This document shows positions 8,519 through 20,650 of a stretch of DNA of 64,000 nucleotides, one piece after another. Source of the stretch: Oscillospiraceae bacterium (GTDB taxonomy: Bacteria; Bacillota; Clostridia; Oscillospirales; Ruminococcaceae). The notes below the pieces were generated by a model. The model made no database searches. It worked only from the letters and a program-made list of their open reading frames with translations, and was not told the DNA's origin. Numbering within the stretch: the stretch's first letter is position 1; every line of letters starts with the position of its first letter. The DNA is taken from positions 124,001 to 188,000 of the forward strand of contig JAJQFI010000008.1 in assembly GCA_021201235.1 (NCBI GenBank), written 5' to 3'. The translations under genes and the position numbers were made by a program.

Positions 8519-10285
8519 ATGCCGCGATTTTCGGACGATTTTTTGGAGCGGGTTAAGGACGCGAACAGGATTGAGGACGTCGCGCGGCAGTACGTCACCC
8601 TCAAGCGTGCAGGGCGGCTCTATAAATGCAACTGCCCGTTCCATTCGGAAAAGACCCCGTCGTGCGTCATCTACCCGGACAACGGGAGCTTCTATTGCTT
8701 CGGTTGCGGCGCGGGCGGCTCGGTCATCACATTTATAAGTAAAATCGAAAACTTAGATTTTGCGGAGTCAGTTAAGTTTTTAGCCGAAAGAGCCGGAATC
8801 CCGATTCCCGAAAGCGGCTACGAAGACCCGAGGACTGAATCGAAAAAGCGGCTCCTGCAGATGAACAAGGACGCCGCGAAGTTCTTCTACTCGAATCTTA
8901 AGACTCCCGACGGCAAGGCAGGGCTTGAATATCTCATCCAAAAGCGGCGGTTGCGACCCGAGACGATAAAGAGCTTCGGGCTGGGCGTTGCGCCGAACAG
9001 GTGGACAAGCCTTACTAACCACATGCTGTCGCTCGGGTACACCGAAGACGAGCTTCTTGCGGGCTCGCTCATCAGCAAGAAAAACGGCAGGTGCTTTGAC
9101 TTCTTCGTGAACCGGGTCATGTTCCCCATTTTCGATCTCAGAGGAAATGTCGTGGCGTTCTCGGGAAGAACGTTAGATCCGAACCCTCAGGGCATGAAAT
9201 ACCTGAACTCGAGGGGCACGCCGGTTTATGAGAAGAGCCGGACGCTCTTTGCGATGAATTTTGCGAAGAACACGGCGGCGAAGTCGAAGCGGTTTATCCT
9301 CTGCGAGGGTAACCTTGACGTTATCACCCTTCATCAGGCAGGATTCACCGAAGCCGTCGCCACGTGCGGCACGGCTATCACCTCGGAGCACGCCCGGCTT
9401 ATGGCGCAGTATTGCGACGAGGTCTATATCTGCTACGATGCGGATTCCGCGGGGCAAAAAGCGACCTCGGCGGCGATAAGCCTTCTCTCGGCGGCGGGGC
9501 TCAAGTCGAAGGTCGTCCGTATCTCGGGCGACGGGGTCAAGGACGTCGACGACTACATAAATAAGCTCGGTGCAGACAGGTTCCGACTGCTTCTCAGCGG
9601 CTCGGAAGGCTCGGTCGAGTTCGAGCTTGCGAAGTGCAAGCAGGGTCTCGATGTCGAGACGGACATGGGCAAGGTCGAATATCTCAAGCGAACGGTTGCG
9701 GTTCTTGCCGGAATCGAAAGCCCGGTTCAAAGAGACGTTTATGTCTCGAAAGTCGCAATGGAAAACGACGTTACAAAAGACTATCTGTCGGAAGAAGTCA
9801 AGGCTTATCTACGAAACAGAAGCCGTGAAGCAAAGAAGCAAGACGACAGGGAGCTTATAAGAACGGTCAGCGGCTCTCGGACAGCCAACCCGAACAGGAC
9901 TCTTACGAAGCGTGAGAAAGCCGAAGAAGGAATCATCGCCTACACTCTTGATCACCACGAGAAGCAGGGCGAGATATTCGGAAGCCTTAAAGCCGAGCGA
10001 TTTTCGGACGAATTTCTTAAAAAAGCATATGAAGCCCTTAAAAATTGCTATGAAAAGGGCGGATATGCAACTATTACAACACTTGAAAACGAATTTTACG
10101 GCGAGGATATGGACAAAATAAGCCATATTTTAGTTCAATCTAAAGATATTACGATTGACGAAAAAACCCTTGCGGACTATATTGGGATTCTGAACAACGA
10201 AAGTGAAGCTTCCGAAGACGCTTCGAAAATGTCGGACGACGATTTGCTCGCCTACACCTCGAAGCTCCGTCGGGAGAAGAATTGA
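8519..10285 (+). CDS. dnaG: DNA primase
   Basis: Synthesises RNA primers at the replication fork. Domains in order: N-terminal zinc ribbon (CPFHSEKTPSC then CFGCGAGG, residues about 38-65), catalytic core with Toprim motifs (LCEGNLDVITLHQAGF and CYDADSAGQKA, about 260-320), and a C-terminal region that contacts DnaB helicase (from about 470). The length of 588 residues is normal. An AAGGAGGGAG site precedes the ATG. The order dgt-dnaG-rpoD is the macromolecular synthesis operon of Firmicutes. Confidence 0.96.
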   Translation: MPRFSDDFLERVKDANRIEDVARQYVTLKRAGRLYKCNCPFHSEKTPSCVIYPDNGSFYCFGCGAGGSVITFISKIENLDFAESVKFLAERAGIPIPESGYEDPRTESKKRLLQMNKDAAKFFYSNLKTPDGKAGLEYLIQKRRLRPETIKSFGLGVAPNRWTSLTNHMLSLGYTEDELLAGSLISKKNGRCFDFFVNRVMFPIFDLRGNVVAFSGRTLDPNPQGMKYLNSRGTPVYEKSRTLFAMNFAKNTAAKSKRFILCEGNLDVITLHQAGFTEAVATCGTAITSEHARLMAQYCDEVYICYDADSAGQKATSAAISLLSAAGLKSKVVRISGDGVKDVDDYINKLGADRFRLLLSGSEGSVEFELAKCKQGLDVETDMGKVEYLKRTVAVLAGIESPVQRDVYVSKVAMENDVTKDYLSEEVKAYLRNRSREAKKQDDRELIRTVSGSRTANPNRTLTKREKAEEGIIAYTLDHHEKQGEIFGSLKAERFSDEFLKKAYEALKNCYEKGGYATITTLENEFYGEDMDKISHILVQSKDITIDEKTLADYIGILNNESEASEDASKMSDDDLLAYTSKLRREKN

Positions 10286-10306
10286 CATAATTTGGAGGAA
10301 TAAATC

Positions 10307-11431
10307 ATGAGCGATAAGAAAAATGTAATCGACAGCCTTATAGAAACCGGTAAGGCTTCAGGCAAGCTCTCGACACAGCAGATAACCGATGCCCTTGAGG
10401 ATGCGGATTTCGATGCCGAGCAGATTGACAAATTCTATGATGCGTGCTCCGCAAACGGTATTGAGATAATCGACGATGTCGAGATTGAGCCGGACCCGTT
10501 CTCGGAAATCGACCTTGACATGGAGCTTGAGGACCTGCCGGACGACAGCGACGTCCCGGATGTGAACGAGGATGACTATGACATCTTCCTCGCCGAAGGA
10601 ATCGCAATCGACGACCCGGTCAAGATTTATCTCAAGGAAATAGGCAGAGTTCCCCTGCTCACCTCCGAGGAAGAGATTGAGCTCGCAAAGAAAATTCAGC
10701 AGGGCGACAAAGAAGCAAAGAAGCGTCTTGTCGAGGCGAACCTCCGACTTGTCGTTTCGATAGCCAAGAGGTACGGCGGAAGAGGCATGAGCTTCCTCGA
10801 TCTCATTCAGGAAGGAAACCTCGGTCTCATCAAAGCCGTCGAGAAGTTCGATTATACCAAGGGCTTCAAGTTCTCTACTTATGCAACATGGTGGATTCGC
10901 CAGTCCATCACACGGGCGATTGCCGACCAGGCAAGAACCATCAGGATTCCCGTGCACATGGTCGAGACGATAACGAAGGTCAATAAGGCTTCGAGCACCC
11001 TCCTGCACCAGAACGGCAAAGACCCGACGGCGGAGGAAATCGCCGAAGAGTTAGACATGCCGGTCGACAAGGTCAGGGAGATTATGCGGATAGCTCAGGA
11101 CCCCGTTTCTCTCGAGACGCCTATCGGTGAGGAGGAGGACAGCCACCTCGGCGACTTCATCCCCGACGAAAACGCCCCCGAGCCGACCGAAGCCGCTTCG
11201 CAGGTTCTCCTGAAGGAGCAGATTGACCAAGTTTTGGGCACTCTTACTGAAAGAGAGGAAAAAGTCCTGAGACTCAGATTCGGTCTTGAGGACGGCAGAA
11301 GCAGAACCCTCGAGGAGGTCGGGCAGATGTTCAACGTCACTCGTGAGCGTATCCGCCAGATTGAGGCGAAGGCTCTGAGAAAACTCAGGCACCCGAACCG
11401 CTCCAATAAGGTCAAGGACTTCATAGATTAA
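10307..11431 (+). CDS. rpoD: RNA polymerase primary sigma factor
   Basis: The vegetative sigma-70/SigA factor, 374 residues, which recognises the TTGACA/TATAAT promoters seen throughout this window. Region 1.1 is acidic (residues 1-95); region 1.2 ([17 protein letters not shown]), region 2 ([19 protein letters not shown] and [15 protein letters not shown]), region 3 and region 4 with its helix-turn-helix ([19 protein letters not shown]) follow in order. It starts 21 bases after dnaG and ends at a strong terminator. Confidence 0.97.
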   Translation: MSDKKNVIDSLIETGKASGKLSTQQITDALEDADFDAEQIDKFYDACSANGIEIIDDVEIEPDPFSEIDLDMELEDLPDDSDVPDVNEDDYDIFLAEGIAIDDPVKIYLKEIGRVPLLTSEEEIELAKKIQQGDKEAKKRLVEANLRLVVSIAKRYGGRGMSFLDLIQEGNLGLIKAVEKFDYTKGFKFSTYATWWIRQSITRAIADQARTIRIPVHMVETITKVNKASSTLLHQNGKDPTAEEIAEELDMPVDKVREIMRIAQDPVSLETPIGEEEDSHLGDFIPDENAPEPTEAASQVLLKEQIDQVLGTLTEREEKVLRLRFGLEDGRSRTLEEVGQMFNVTRERIRQIEAKALRKLRHPNRSNKVKDFID

Positions 11432-11441
11432 TCCGGATATA

Positions 11442-11476
11442 AAAAAGGCAAGCCGCAAAAGCTTGCCTTTTTGTTT
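11442..11476. terminator. Bidirectional terminator between rpoD and MATE gene
   Basis: AAAAAGGCAAG and CTTGCCTTTTT form a stem with a 9-base loop and T tracts in both directions, serving the convergent rpoD and MATE genes. Confidence 0.85.
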
Positions 11477-12877
11477 TTAGTGTTTGGATGTCAGAGGTCT
11501 CAGAACCATCTGGGCTTTTTCTTCGGAGAGCTTTTCAAGCTTCAAGGACTTCCAGAGCTTTGCCATGACAAACGCAGTGATTGCTATTGCGATTACGTCG
11601 GCAAGAGGCGCCGCCCAGAATACGCCGGTGACTCCGACGAGCTGAGTTGCAACGAGCGAGAAGATTATGAGAAGCACGTCTCTGAGAGCAGAAAGCGGAG
11701 CCGCTTCCTTGGCGTGACCGATGGACTGGAGGAAGATTGCCGAGATCTTCTGCAGGCAGGTGAAGAGGATGAGCGAGAGATAAATTCTCAGGCACTGTAC
11801 TGCGAATTCAAGATAGAGCTCGCTGTCGGCGCCGAACATGAGGATGAACGCCTGCGGGATTGCCTCGAAAAGAACCGTGCAGATGATGCAGACAATCGCC
11901 GTCCACTTCATGACCAGTTTCAGCAAATCCATGACTCTGTCGTACTTCTTTGCGCCGTAATTGTAGCCGACAATGGGCTGTGCACCGGCGGCGATGCCGA
12001 TGGCGATATTGAGGACTATCTGGAAGAGCTTCATGATGACGACGAACGCCGAAAGCGGGATGTCGGAGCCGTATTCGGACATTGCCCCGAACTTGACGAG
12101 AAGAATGTTGTTGACGACCGTTATAATCATGATGAAGAGCTGTGTAAGAAGGCTCGAGGTGCCGAGGGACATGACCTTCTTCGTGAGGCGGAAGCTCGGT
12201 TTGAAGCTTGAGAGCGAGAGCCTGAAATTCTTGCTTCTGAAAAGATAGGCGAAGCAGATTGAGAAGCTGACGAACTGACCGAGAATGGTTGCGATTGCGG
12301 CGCCACGGATTCCCCAGAAGGAGATGCAAATCGGGTCGCCGACAATGTTAATGACGGCACCGACAATCATTGCAAGCATCGAGTACTTCGGGCTTCCGTC
12401 AGCACGGATGATAGCCGCCAGGCAGTTCTGGAGCATCGCAAGCGGCATCATGGCATAGATGATGAAGCCATAGGCGTGCGCCATTCCGATATTCTCCTCT
12501 GTTGCGCCGATGAGCCAGAGAAGGCTGTCGCCTGCGGTGTAGCTGATGAGAATTATAACGAGTCCCGAGAGGACTGTCCACATAATGCCGTTGCCGACAT
12601 ACTTATGAATGTCCTCGGTCTTATTACTGCCGAGGCACATCGAAAGCATTGCCGCGACGCCGTCACCGAAGAAAAGCGACATGCCCCATCCTACGACCGT
12701 TATCGGGAAGATGATTCCGGTTGCGCCGTTTGCGACGTAGCCTATCATGTTGCCGACGAAAATCTGGTCGACGATGTTATAGAGGCAGGAAATGATAAGG
12801 GAGCAGATGCAAGGGATTGCGAATTTGCGAAGAAGTGTGCCGACCTTCTCTGTTCCCAGATAGTTGTTTTGTTCCAT
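11477..12877 (-). CDS. MATE family efflux transporter
   Basis: A 466-residue multidrug/toxin extrusion pump with about twelve membrane helices in two homologous halves, typically driven by sodium or protons. Features include FAIPCICSLIISCLYNIVDQIFVG at the start (N-terminal helix 1) and PIVGYNYGAKKYDRV at the start of the second half, both family signatures. The start is set at 12877 because GAAGGAG lies 8 bases upstream; the ORF start at 12901 has no ribosome site. A promoter and terminator-like hairpin lie in its leader. Substrate is unknown. Confidence 0.9.
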   Translation of the reverse strand: MEQNNYLGTEKVGTLLRKFAIPCICSLIISCLYNIVDQIFVGNMIGYVANGATGIIFPITVVGWGMSLFFGDGVAAMLSMCLGSNKTEDIHKYVGNGIMWTVLSGLVIILISYTAGDSLLWLIGATEENIGMAHAYGFIIYAMMPLAMLQNCLAAIIRADGSPKYSMLAMIVGAVINIVGDPICISFWGIRGAAIATILGQFVSFSICFAYLFRSKNFRLSLSSFKPSFRLTKKVMSLGTSSLLTQLFIMIITVVNNILLVKFGAMSEYGSDIPLSAFVVIMKLFQIVLNIAIGIAAGAQPIVGYNYGAKKYDRVMDLLKLVMKWTAIVCIICTVLFEAIPQAFILMFGADSELYLEFAVQCLRIYLSLILFTCLQKISAIFLQSIGHAKEAAPLSALRDVLLIIFSLVATQLVGVTGVFWAAPLADVIAIAITAFVMAKLWKSLKLEKLSEEKAQMVLRPLTSKH

Positions 12878-12937
12878 TAGATTGACTCCTTCAAGATACA
12901 TAATTTGTCGAATATGGCGAAATTAGCCGTTAAACGC

Positions 12938-13026
12938 ACAAAAAGAAGCGCAGAACCTGTCGTGATTCTACGCTTCCTTCGCTGTTCGACTTATGGATTT
13001 TAGCACATCGGAAACCGGAAAGTCAA
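12938..13026 (-). promoter_or_regulatory. MATE promoter with attenuator-like hairpin
   Basis: On the minus strand TTGACT (13026-13021) and TAAAAT (13002-12997, preceded by TGC) are 18 bases apart. About 14 bases after the predicted start, GAAGCGTAGAA and TTCTGCGCTTC (12976-12945) form an 11-bp hairpin followed by TTTTTGTG, a terminator shape placed before the gene. Confidence 0.6.
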
Positions 13027-13050
13027 TTTCAAATTTTGAAACTGTAGCTA

Positions 13051-13084
13051 ACAAAAACATCGCCATCCATTACGGGTGGCGATG
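13051..13084 (-). terminator. Terminator of the CBM9-like gene
   Basis: CATCGCCA and TGGCGATG form an 8-bp stem with a 11-base loop; on the minus strand it is followed by TTTTTGTT. Confidence 0.8.
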
Positions 13085-13120
13085 CTCTTTTAGGGTTTAT
13101 TTATTATCGGCTAATCGGAA

Positions 13121-14836
13121 TTACTTCTTCTTTTTCTTGCCGGTGACGACTACTACGACGACAACGACAACGATTACTACGATAACAATGATGATTCCAA
13201 CTACAACACCGGTGGAGCTTGAGCTCGAAGATGAGCTGGAGCTGGAGTTAGCTGTGCTGTCTGTATCCTCAACAACCTCTTCCTCAGCGGGCTCAGCAGC
13301 TGCCTGAGCAGCCTCAACTGTAGCGGTGAGCTCTGTTACTCTGTCCTGAAGTTCCTGAGCGGCAGCTTCTGCCTTCGGATAATCCTCAGCAGCCTTGGTT
13401 GCACGGTTTGCAGCCTTCTTGGCATCGTCAAGAGCGTCTTCCTTCTCTTCGAGGGTAGACTCTTCACTGTTGATGATTTCCTCAGCGGCGTCAACTCTGT
13501 CTATGTATTCCTGCAAGGAAGCGACTACTTCTTCGTCCTCTGCATCGAGTTCAACGAGGAATGCTTCGATGTCAGCAACAGTAACGAGTTCGTAAGCATC
13601 GAAGGTGATGTCGAACGAAATGTTGGTGACGTTGGGGAGATAGTCGGTAGCAAACTGCTCAAGAGTCAAGCCTGTCTGCTCGAGAATGCCGGAGAGAAGG
13701 TCGATATCCTTGGAAGTACCGGAGGTATAGCCGCTCTCCTGCTTGATTGTGAATCTGGTTGCATCAATGGTGCCGTCGGAGATAACTACGTTGTCATAGC
13801 CGGTAGCAGTGATGGTGATGTCGGAATAGGTGAAGCTGTATCTTGCAGAATCACCGGTGTCGCCAACCTCGGCGCCATCAGGAAGCTGGAGATATCCACC
13901 GTCACCGACGGAAATAGCGAATGTCGGGTTGGATGTCCACTCAGCGGTGTTATCGGAAGAAAGATAACCTTCGAATGAATAAGCATCGTAATCCCAGGAA
14001 ATTTCGAGGGTGTCACCCAGAACGCCGGTGGTGTAGGTTCCGGCAGAGTTCCAAGACCAGTTTACATGATCCTGCATGTAGCCCTGAACATGGAACGGAA
14101 CAGCCTGAACTTCCGCATAGTTGCTAGCGGTGAGCTCGAGCGGCTGGTCAGCAGTCTCAACTCTGGTGTCTTCGAATTCGCCTGCGAGGGTCAAAGTCCA
14201 CCAAACATCGTAATCGGTGTCACGGCTGGTTCTCTGATATGCGTTATCAGCGTCGTCATTGCCGAGGATGTAGCAGGTGTAATCACGAGAACCGTCGGTG
14301 CAGGCGTTGATCTGCAAGGTCATTTCAATCTGGTTGTCCTTGACATCGGTGATCGGGAACTTAGCTTCTACAGCATAGCCGTTGTCAGTGATAACTGCAA
14401 CGAACTCAGCGCCCTTGTCAGCCCAGTCAGAGCCGGTATCATCGGTGGTGGAGCCGTCGTAACGGACACGAAGCTGATACTTGGAGTTGTTGTCCATCCA
14501 GAAGAACTCAACAGAGTCCTGCTCGTAAGTGTGAGCTGAGCCCTGGTCAAGAGAGTCGTCATAGACCTCAAACCAGACGTATACCCACTCAGCGTCGTTA
14601 ATGATGTATGCGCGTCCTATCGGTTCGCTGAGAACTTCGCTTCCGCCGTTGCTGGAGCCCTTCTGTACAAATTCAAGAGCAGTAGCGGCGTCATAAGCCT
14701 CGTCCTTGGTACCGTCAACAGTGGCGGTTCCCTCAACAGACTCGTTTACGATGTCTGCTGTAGCGGCGAATGAGATAGCTGTCATAGCCATGGTCAAAGC
14801 CAGGACTACGCAGATAATACCAATTAGCCTCTTCAT
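13121..14836 (-). CDS. Secreted, membrane-anchored CBM9-like protein
   Basis: A 571-residue exported protein. A signal peptide (MKRLIGIICVVLALTMAMTA, cleavage after SFA) is followed by a domain resembling carbohydrate-binding family 9 (VDGTKDEAYDAA, AEWVYVWFEVYDD, DSVEFFWMDNN; about 25-220), a second beta-rich region (about 230-425), an alanine/glutamate coiled coil (about 435-525), a serine run, and a single valine/isoleucine-rich membrane helix ending in TGKKKKK. It should display a sugar-binding head away from the membrane. Start 14836 has GGAGG upstream; the longer ORF start lies beyond the promoter. The binding target is unknown. Its upstream operator is shared with the gene at 43345. 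Confidence 0.75.
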   Translation of the reverse strand: MKRLIGIICVVLALTMAMTAISFAATADIVNESVEGTATVDGTKDEAYDAATALEFVQKGSSNGGSEVLSEPIGRAYIINDAEWVYVWFEVYDDSLDQGSAHTYEQDSVEFFWMDNNSKYQLRVRYDGSTTDDTGSDWADKGAEFVAVITDNGYAVEAKFPITDVKDNQIEMTLQINACTDGSRDYTCYILGNDDADNAYQRTSRDTDYDVWWTLTLAGEFEDTRVETADQPLELTASNYAEVQAVPFHVQGYMQDHVNWSWNSAGTYTTGVLGDTLEISWDYDAYSFEGYLSSDNTAEWTSNPTFAISVGDGGYLQLPDGAEVGDTGDSARYSFTYSDITITATGYDNVVISDGTIDATRFTIKQESGYTSGTSKDIDLLSGILEQTGLTLEQFATDYLPNVTNISFDITFDAYELVTVADIEAFLVELDAEDEEVVASLQEYIDRVDAAEEIINSEESTLEEKEDALDDAKKAANRATKAAEDYPKAEAAAQELQDRVTELTATVEAAQAAAEPAEEEVVEDTDSTANSSSSSSSSSSSTGVVVGIIIVIVVIVVVVVVVVVTGKKKKK

Positions 14837-14872
14837 TATTATAATACCTCCTAAAAGTATTTGGCGAGATTT

Positions 14873-14950
14873 ATTATAACACAAATCGTCCTCGGTTTCT
14901 ATTGACAACTTGCACAAATAAAAAACCGTTTTTTGTGCATGTTGCACAAC
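14873..14950 (-). promoter_or_regulatory. Extended -10 promoter with TTTGTGCA/TGCACAAC operator
   Basis: On the minus strand TGTTATAAT (14881-14873) is an extended -10 with no good -35. Upstream lies an inverted repeat on the plus strand, TTTGTGCA (14932-14939), 3-base spacer, TGCACAAC (14943-14950), plus a further half site TTGCACAA at 14910-14917. The layout suits an activator. The same layout precedes the gene at 43345. Confidence 0.6.
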
Positions 14951-15000
14951 ACTCGATTTTGCATACATTATCCTCAGGATTGTCGTATTTTATCATGAAA

Positions 15001-15039
15001 GAATTCCGCCGTCCCCTTTTTATAGAGAACGGCGGATTC
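15001..15039 (-). terminator. Hairpin between groEL upstream region and CBM9-like promoter
   Basis: GAATTCCGCCGT and ACGGCGGATTC form a stable stem just beyond the groEL stop; on the minus strand it is followed by a short TTC-rich tail. Read as the groESL terminator. Confidence 0.65.
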
Positions 15040-15076
15040 TATATATGGCGGTTTACTTGCTACCTATGATATCGGA

Positions 15077-16741
<1,665 letters not shown>

Positions 16742-17026
16742 TTACTCTACTATTGCGAGAATATCGCCCATACTTACTATAGTATACTCTTCTCCGTCAA
16801 CCTTGACTTCGGTTCCAGAATACTTGGAAAGAAGAACCTTGTCACCAACAGAAACCTTCATAGCGGTTTCCTTGCCGTCTCTCGGGGAGCCGTCTCCTAC
16901 TGCTACAACCTCAGCTACCTGAGGTTTTTCTTTTGCTGATGCTGTGAGGATGATTCCGCCCTTTGTGGTTTCCTCGGCTTCGGTCATCTTGACAACAACA
17001 CGATCAAATAACGGTTTTAATGTCAT
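16742..17026 (-). CDS. groS: Co-chaperonin GroES
   Basis: A 94-residue GroES, the heptameric lid of the GroEL cage. The N-terminal LKPLFDRVVVKM and the mobile loop region (TKGGIILTASAKEKPQ) are typical, as is the DGEEYTIV roof-to-core segment. An AAGGAGG site precedes the ATG by 7 bases. First gene of the operon, directly downstream of the CIRCE operator. Confidence 0.97.
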   Translation of the reverse strand: MTLKPLFDRVVVKMTEAEETTKGGIILTASAKEKPQVAEVVAVGDGSPRDGKETAMKVSVGDKVLLSKYSGTEVKVDGEEYTIVSMGDILAIVE

Positions 17027-17068
17027 GAATGTTTCCTCCTTTATGGATTATAATATAAAATCTTGATT

Positions 17069-17127
17069 TTGGCACTCTTCGCTCCTGAGTGCTAAATCTA
17101 TTGTACCACGCCCTGCGGAAAAATCAA
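17069..17127 (-). promoter_or_regulatory. groES promoter and CIRCE operator (HrcA site)
   Basis: The inverted repeat TTGGCACTC-N9-GAGTGCTAA (17069-17095) matches CIRCE with one changed base. On the minus strand a promoter TTGATT (17127-17122), 16 bases, TACAAT (17105-17100, preceded by TGG) would start transcription within the CIRCE, the usual repression geometry. HrcA itself is not in this window. Confidence 0.9.
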
Positions 17128-17319
17128 GCGATATTTGTCACGAAACTTGATTTTCGGCGGTTTGCATAACAAGTCGGGCTTGATTCCGATTAAAAATTCC
17201 CAACTTGCACCATCAAGATCGGAAATAACGTTTAAATTCCGACCAAGGCGTTAAAACTCTGTCTGTGAGCCCGATTTTAGCTTTTATTAATCTTTTGGCA
17301 ACAAAAATCACAGAAACTC

Positions 17320-17348
17320 TTGAAAAAGAGCGAATTATAGTCTATAAT
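17320..17348 (+). promoter_or_regulatory. Sigma-A promoter of the regulator-HtrA operon
   Basis: TTGAAA (17320-17325), 17 bases, TATAAT (17343-17348). The 17027-17394 gap otherwise holds only the divergent groES promoter and CIRCE. Confidence 0.85.
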
Positions 17349-17394
17349 ATAGGATAGATATTTATGTGATTGCTTCCGAAGGGAGTTGGTATTT

Positions 17395-18120
17395 GTGAGC
17401 GGAAGAGTTCTTATAATAGACAGTGACAGAAATATTTGCGAGCTTGTTCGCATCAGCCTCGAAAAAGAGGGCTACAGCGTGATGATTGCCCTTGACGGCG
17501 AAGAGGGGCTTGTGCAGTTCTCCGCTCTCAAGCCGGATCTTGTGCTCCTCGAAGTGACACTCCCCTCGGTCGACGGCTGGCAGGTCTGCCGCGAGATAAG
17601 AAAAAAGTCCGACATACCTATTATATTCATAACCTCGAAATCAGAGATATTTGATAAAGTATTGGGACTCGAGCTCGGAGCGGACGACTACATCGTAAAG
17701 CCGTTCGACACCCGTGAAGTCGCCGCGAGAGTCAAGGCAGTACTCAGAAGATACGGGCTATCGAAGCCGAGCTCTCAATCGAAGGAGATTCACTATGAGG
17801 GATTGGACATCGACATGAACCGCTATGAGCTCAAGGTCAGGGGCGAGATTATCCCCACTCCCCCGAAGGAGCTCGAACTGCTGTACTATATGGCGTCGCA
17901 CCCGAACACGGTGTTCAACCGCGACCAGCTACTCGACGAGGTCTGGGGATACGACTATTACGGAAGCTCACGGACGATTGACGTCCACATAAAGAGGCTC
18001 CGCAAGAAGATTGACGGAGTATCAGCACATTGGAAGCTTACGACGGTATGGAGCGTCGGATACAAGTTCGAGCTTGACAGCCCGGACGCCGGTAAAGAAC
18101 AGGAAAGGAAAAAGCCATGA
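17395..18120 (+). CDS. OmpR/PhoB-type response regulator with altered phosphoacceptor
   Basis: Receiver domain (residues 1-120) followed by a winged-helix DNA-binding domain (about 130-230, with [14 protein letters not shown]). The usual phosphoacceptor aspartate in the LLD-x-x-LP motif is glutamate here (LVLLEVTLP, codon GAA), and the acidic pair near the N-terminus reads IDSD, with serine at the second position. Lysine in IVKPF and threonine in FITS are kept. No sensor kinase is adjacent. It may act without phosphorylation or be permanently active. GTG 17395 is chosen because GAAGGGAG lies 9 bases upstream. It overlaps the next gene by 4 bases. Confidence 0.85.
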   Translation: MSGRVLIIDSDRNICELVRISLEKEGYSVMIALDGEEGLVQFSALKPDLVLLEVTLPSVDGWQVCREIRKKSDIPIIFITSKSEIFDKVLGLELGADDYIVKPFDTREVAARVKAVLRRYGLSKPSSQSKEIHYEGLDIDMNRYELKVRGEIIPTPPKELELLYYMASHPNTVFNRDQLLDEVWGYDYYGSSRTIDVHIKRLRKKIDGVSAHWKLTTVWSVGYKFELDSPDAGKEQERKKP

Positions 18121-19058
18121 TAGATTTCTTTGACGAAGATTTTCCGTTGACAAAAAAGCAGGAAGAGCTTGCTAAAAAATTAGAGGAAAAAAAGAAGGCT
18201 AAAGAAGCAGAAGCCGAAGAGCAGACTGTTGAAGAGCCTATAGCGGAAGAACCCGTTGCAGAAGAGCCTGCCGTAGAAGAGCCTGCCCCCGAGCCGGAAG
18301 TTGTTCCCGAGCCTGAGCCCATACCCGAACCCGAACCTGTTGCGGAAGCTGTCGAAGCTATCGAAGCTATCGAAGCTATCGAAGCTATCGCTGAGCCTGA
18401 GCCGGAACCCGAACCCGAGCCGGTTGTCGAAGAAGCTCCCGAAGAGATTCCCGAGCCGGAAGCTCCTGCTGAGCCCGAGGTTGAACCGGAAACCGAGCCG
18501 GAGCCTGCTCCCGTGGAATATGTTCCCGACGTGAACATCTCATTCTCCGATGAAAGCATCGACGATATCAGTCTCGACGACGAGACCGTCGCTGAGCCTG
18601 CCGAGCCGGAAGAACCCGAGACCGTAGAAATTGAAGAGGCTCCCGAAGAAGCTCCCGCAGAGGATGCCGGTGCAGACAATTCCCTTCACGAAGAGCTACA
18701 GAGACTTCTTGAAAAGCTTGATAGCATGGAAAAGACCGTCGATTCCCTCGAACAGGCAAGAGCCGAGCAGGCTAAAGCCGCCGAAGCAAGCGAGCCCGAG
18801 AATGAAGAGTCGGATTTCAACTATGAATATGACGACCGATATTTCGCTGAAGAGGAAACTCCGGCATATAAGTATCCCGAGTTATACAAGAAGCCCCAGA
18901 AAACCACAGTCAAAAAGACTGCCGTCAAGACCGCCAAGAAGCAAAAAAAGAACGATCACACCGTCAGTGTCAATACCCGTACCCTTCTGCAGGTCGGCGC
19001 TATCGTTGCGGCTACAGCCGCGGCTGTAAAGCTGCTTGACAGGAAGGACGACGATTAA
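18117..19058 (+). CDS. Glu/Pro-rich protein with C-terminal hydrophobic segment
   Basis: A 313-residue low-complexity protein. A short N-terminal charged helix ([20 protein letters not shown]) leads into a long acidic EP/EEP repeat tract (about 35-180), a predicted coiled coil ([22 protein letters not shown], about 190-220), a basic lysine-rich stretch and a C-terminal hydrophobic segment ([15 protein letters not shown]). No known domain was recognised. ATG overlaps the regulator stop (ATGA), and htrA follows 26 bases later, so all three are cotranscribed. It may be a tail-anchored tether or scaffold; this is inference. Confidence 0.6.
   Translation: MIDFFDEDFPLTKKQEELAKKLEEKKKAKEAEAEEQTVEEPIAEEPVAEEPAVEEPAPEPEVVPEPEPIPEPEPVAEAVEAIEAIEAIEAIAEPEPEPEPEPVVEEAPEEIPEPEAPAEPEVEPETEPEPAPVEYVPDVNISFSDESIDDISLDDETVAEPAEPEEPETVEIEEAPEEAPAEDAGADNSLHEELQRLLEKLDSMEKTVDSLEQARAEQAKAAEASEPENEESDFNYEYDDRYFAEEETPAYKYPELYKKPQKTTVKKTAVKTAKKQKKNDHTVSVNTRTLLQVGAIVAATAAAVKLLDRKDDD
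18352..18387. repeat. Four tandem copies of a 9-bp unit inside the acidic gene
   Basis: TCGAAGCTA is repeated four times without error, encoding repeats of Glu-Ala-Ile. Copy-number change would stay in frame. Confidence 0.9.
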
Positions 19059-19084
19059 GCGATTTTCGGAAAGGCAATACACCT

Positions 19085-20479
<1,395 letters not shown>

Positions 20480-20490
20480 AAAAATAGCTG

Positions 20491-20519
20491 TTGACAAATC
20501 AACAGCGGTGGGGTATAAT
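20491..20519 (+). promoter_or_regulatory. Promoter of antitoxin RNA, TA locus 1
   Basis: TTGACA (20491-20496), 17 bases, TATAAT (20514-20519). The -35 sits in a TGTTGA/TCAACA inverted repeat. The segment from AGCTGTTGACA to TATAAT is nearly identical to 21552-21585. Confidence 0.85.
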
Positions 20520-20525
20520 TAAGAC

Positions 20526-20650
20526 AAGAAAGCGGAACTGCGGTAACAGTTCTGGCTTGACCTCATATGTGCGGGTTTGCAGACCCAACACTAAATTTGG
20601 AAATCAGCCGTCCTTATTACTTCAGATTCGGGCGGTTATTTCTTTTTATT
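20526..20650 (+). ncRNA. Candidate antisense antitoxin RNA, TA locus 1
   Basis: Predicted from the promoter just upstream to a hairpin GCCGTCC (20607-20613) / GGGCGGT (20630-20636) followed by TATTTCTTTTTATT. About 125 bases long, with an internal GAACTG/CAGTTC hairpin near its 5' end. Its 3' end is antisense to the toxin stop codon and 3' UTR, as in TxpA/RatA-type systems. Confidence 0.7.

Noticed and set aside
11471-12211. 246-aa plus-strand ORF opposite the MATE gene
   Set aside because: Shadow of the MATE coding strand; highly charged and unstructured composition, and no ribosome site.
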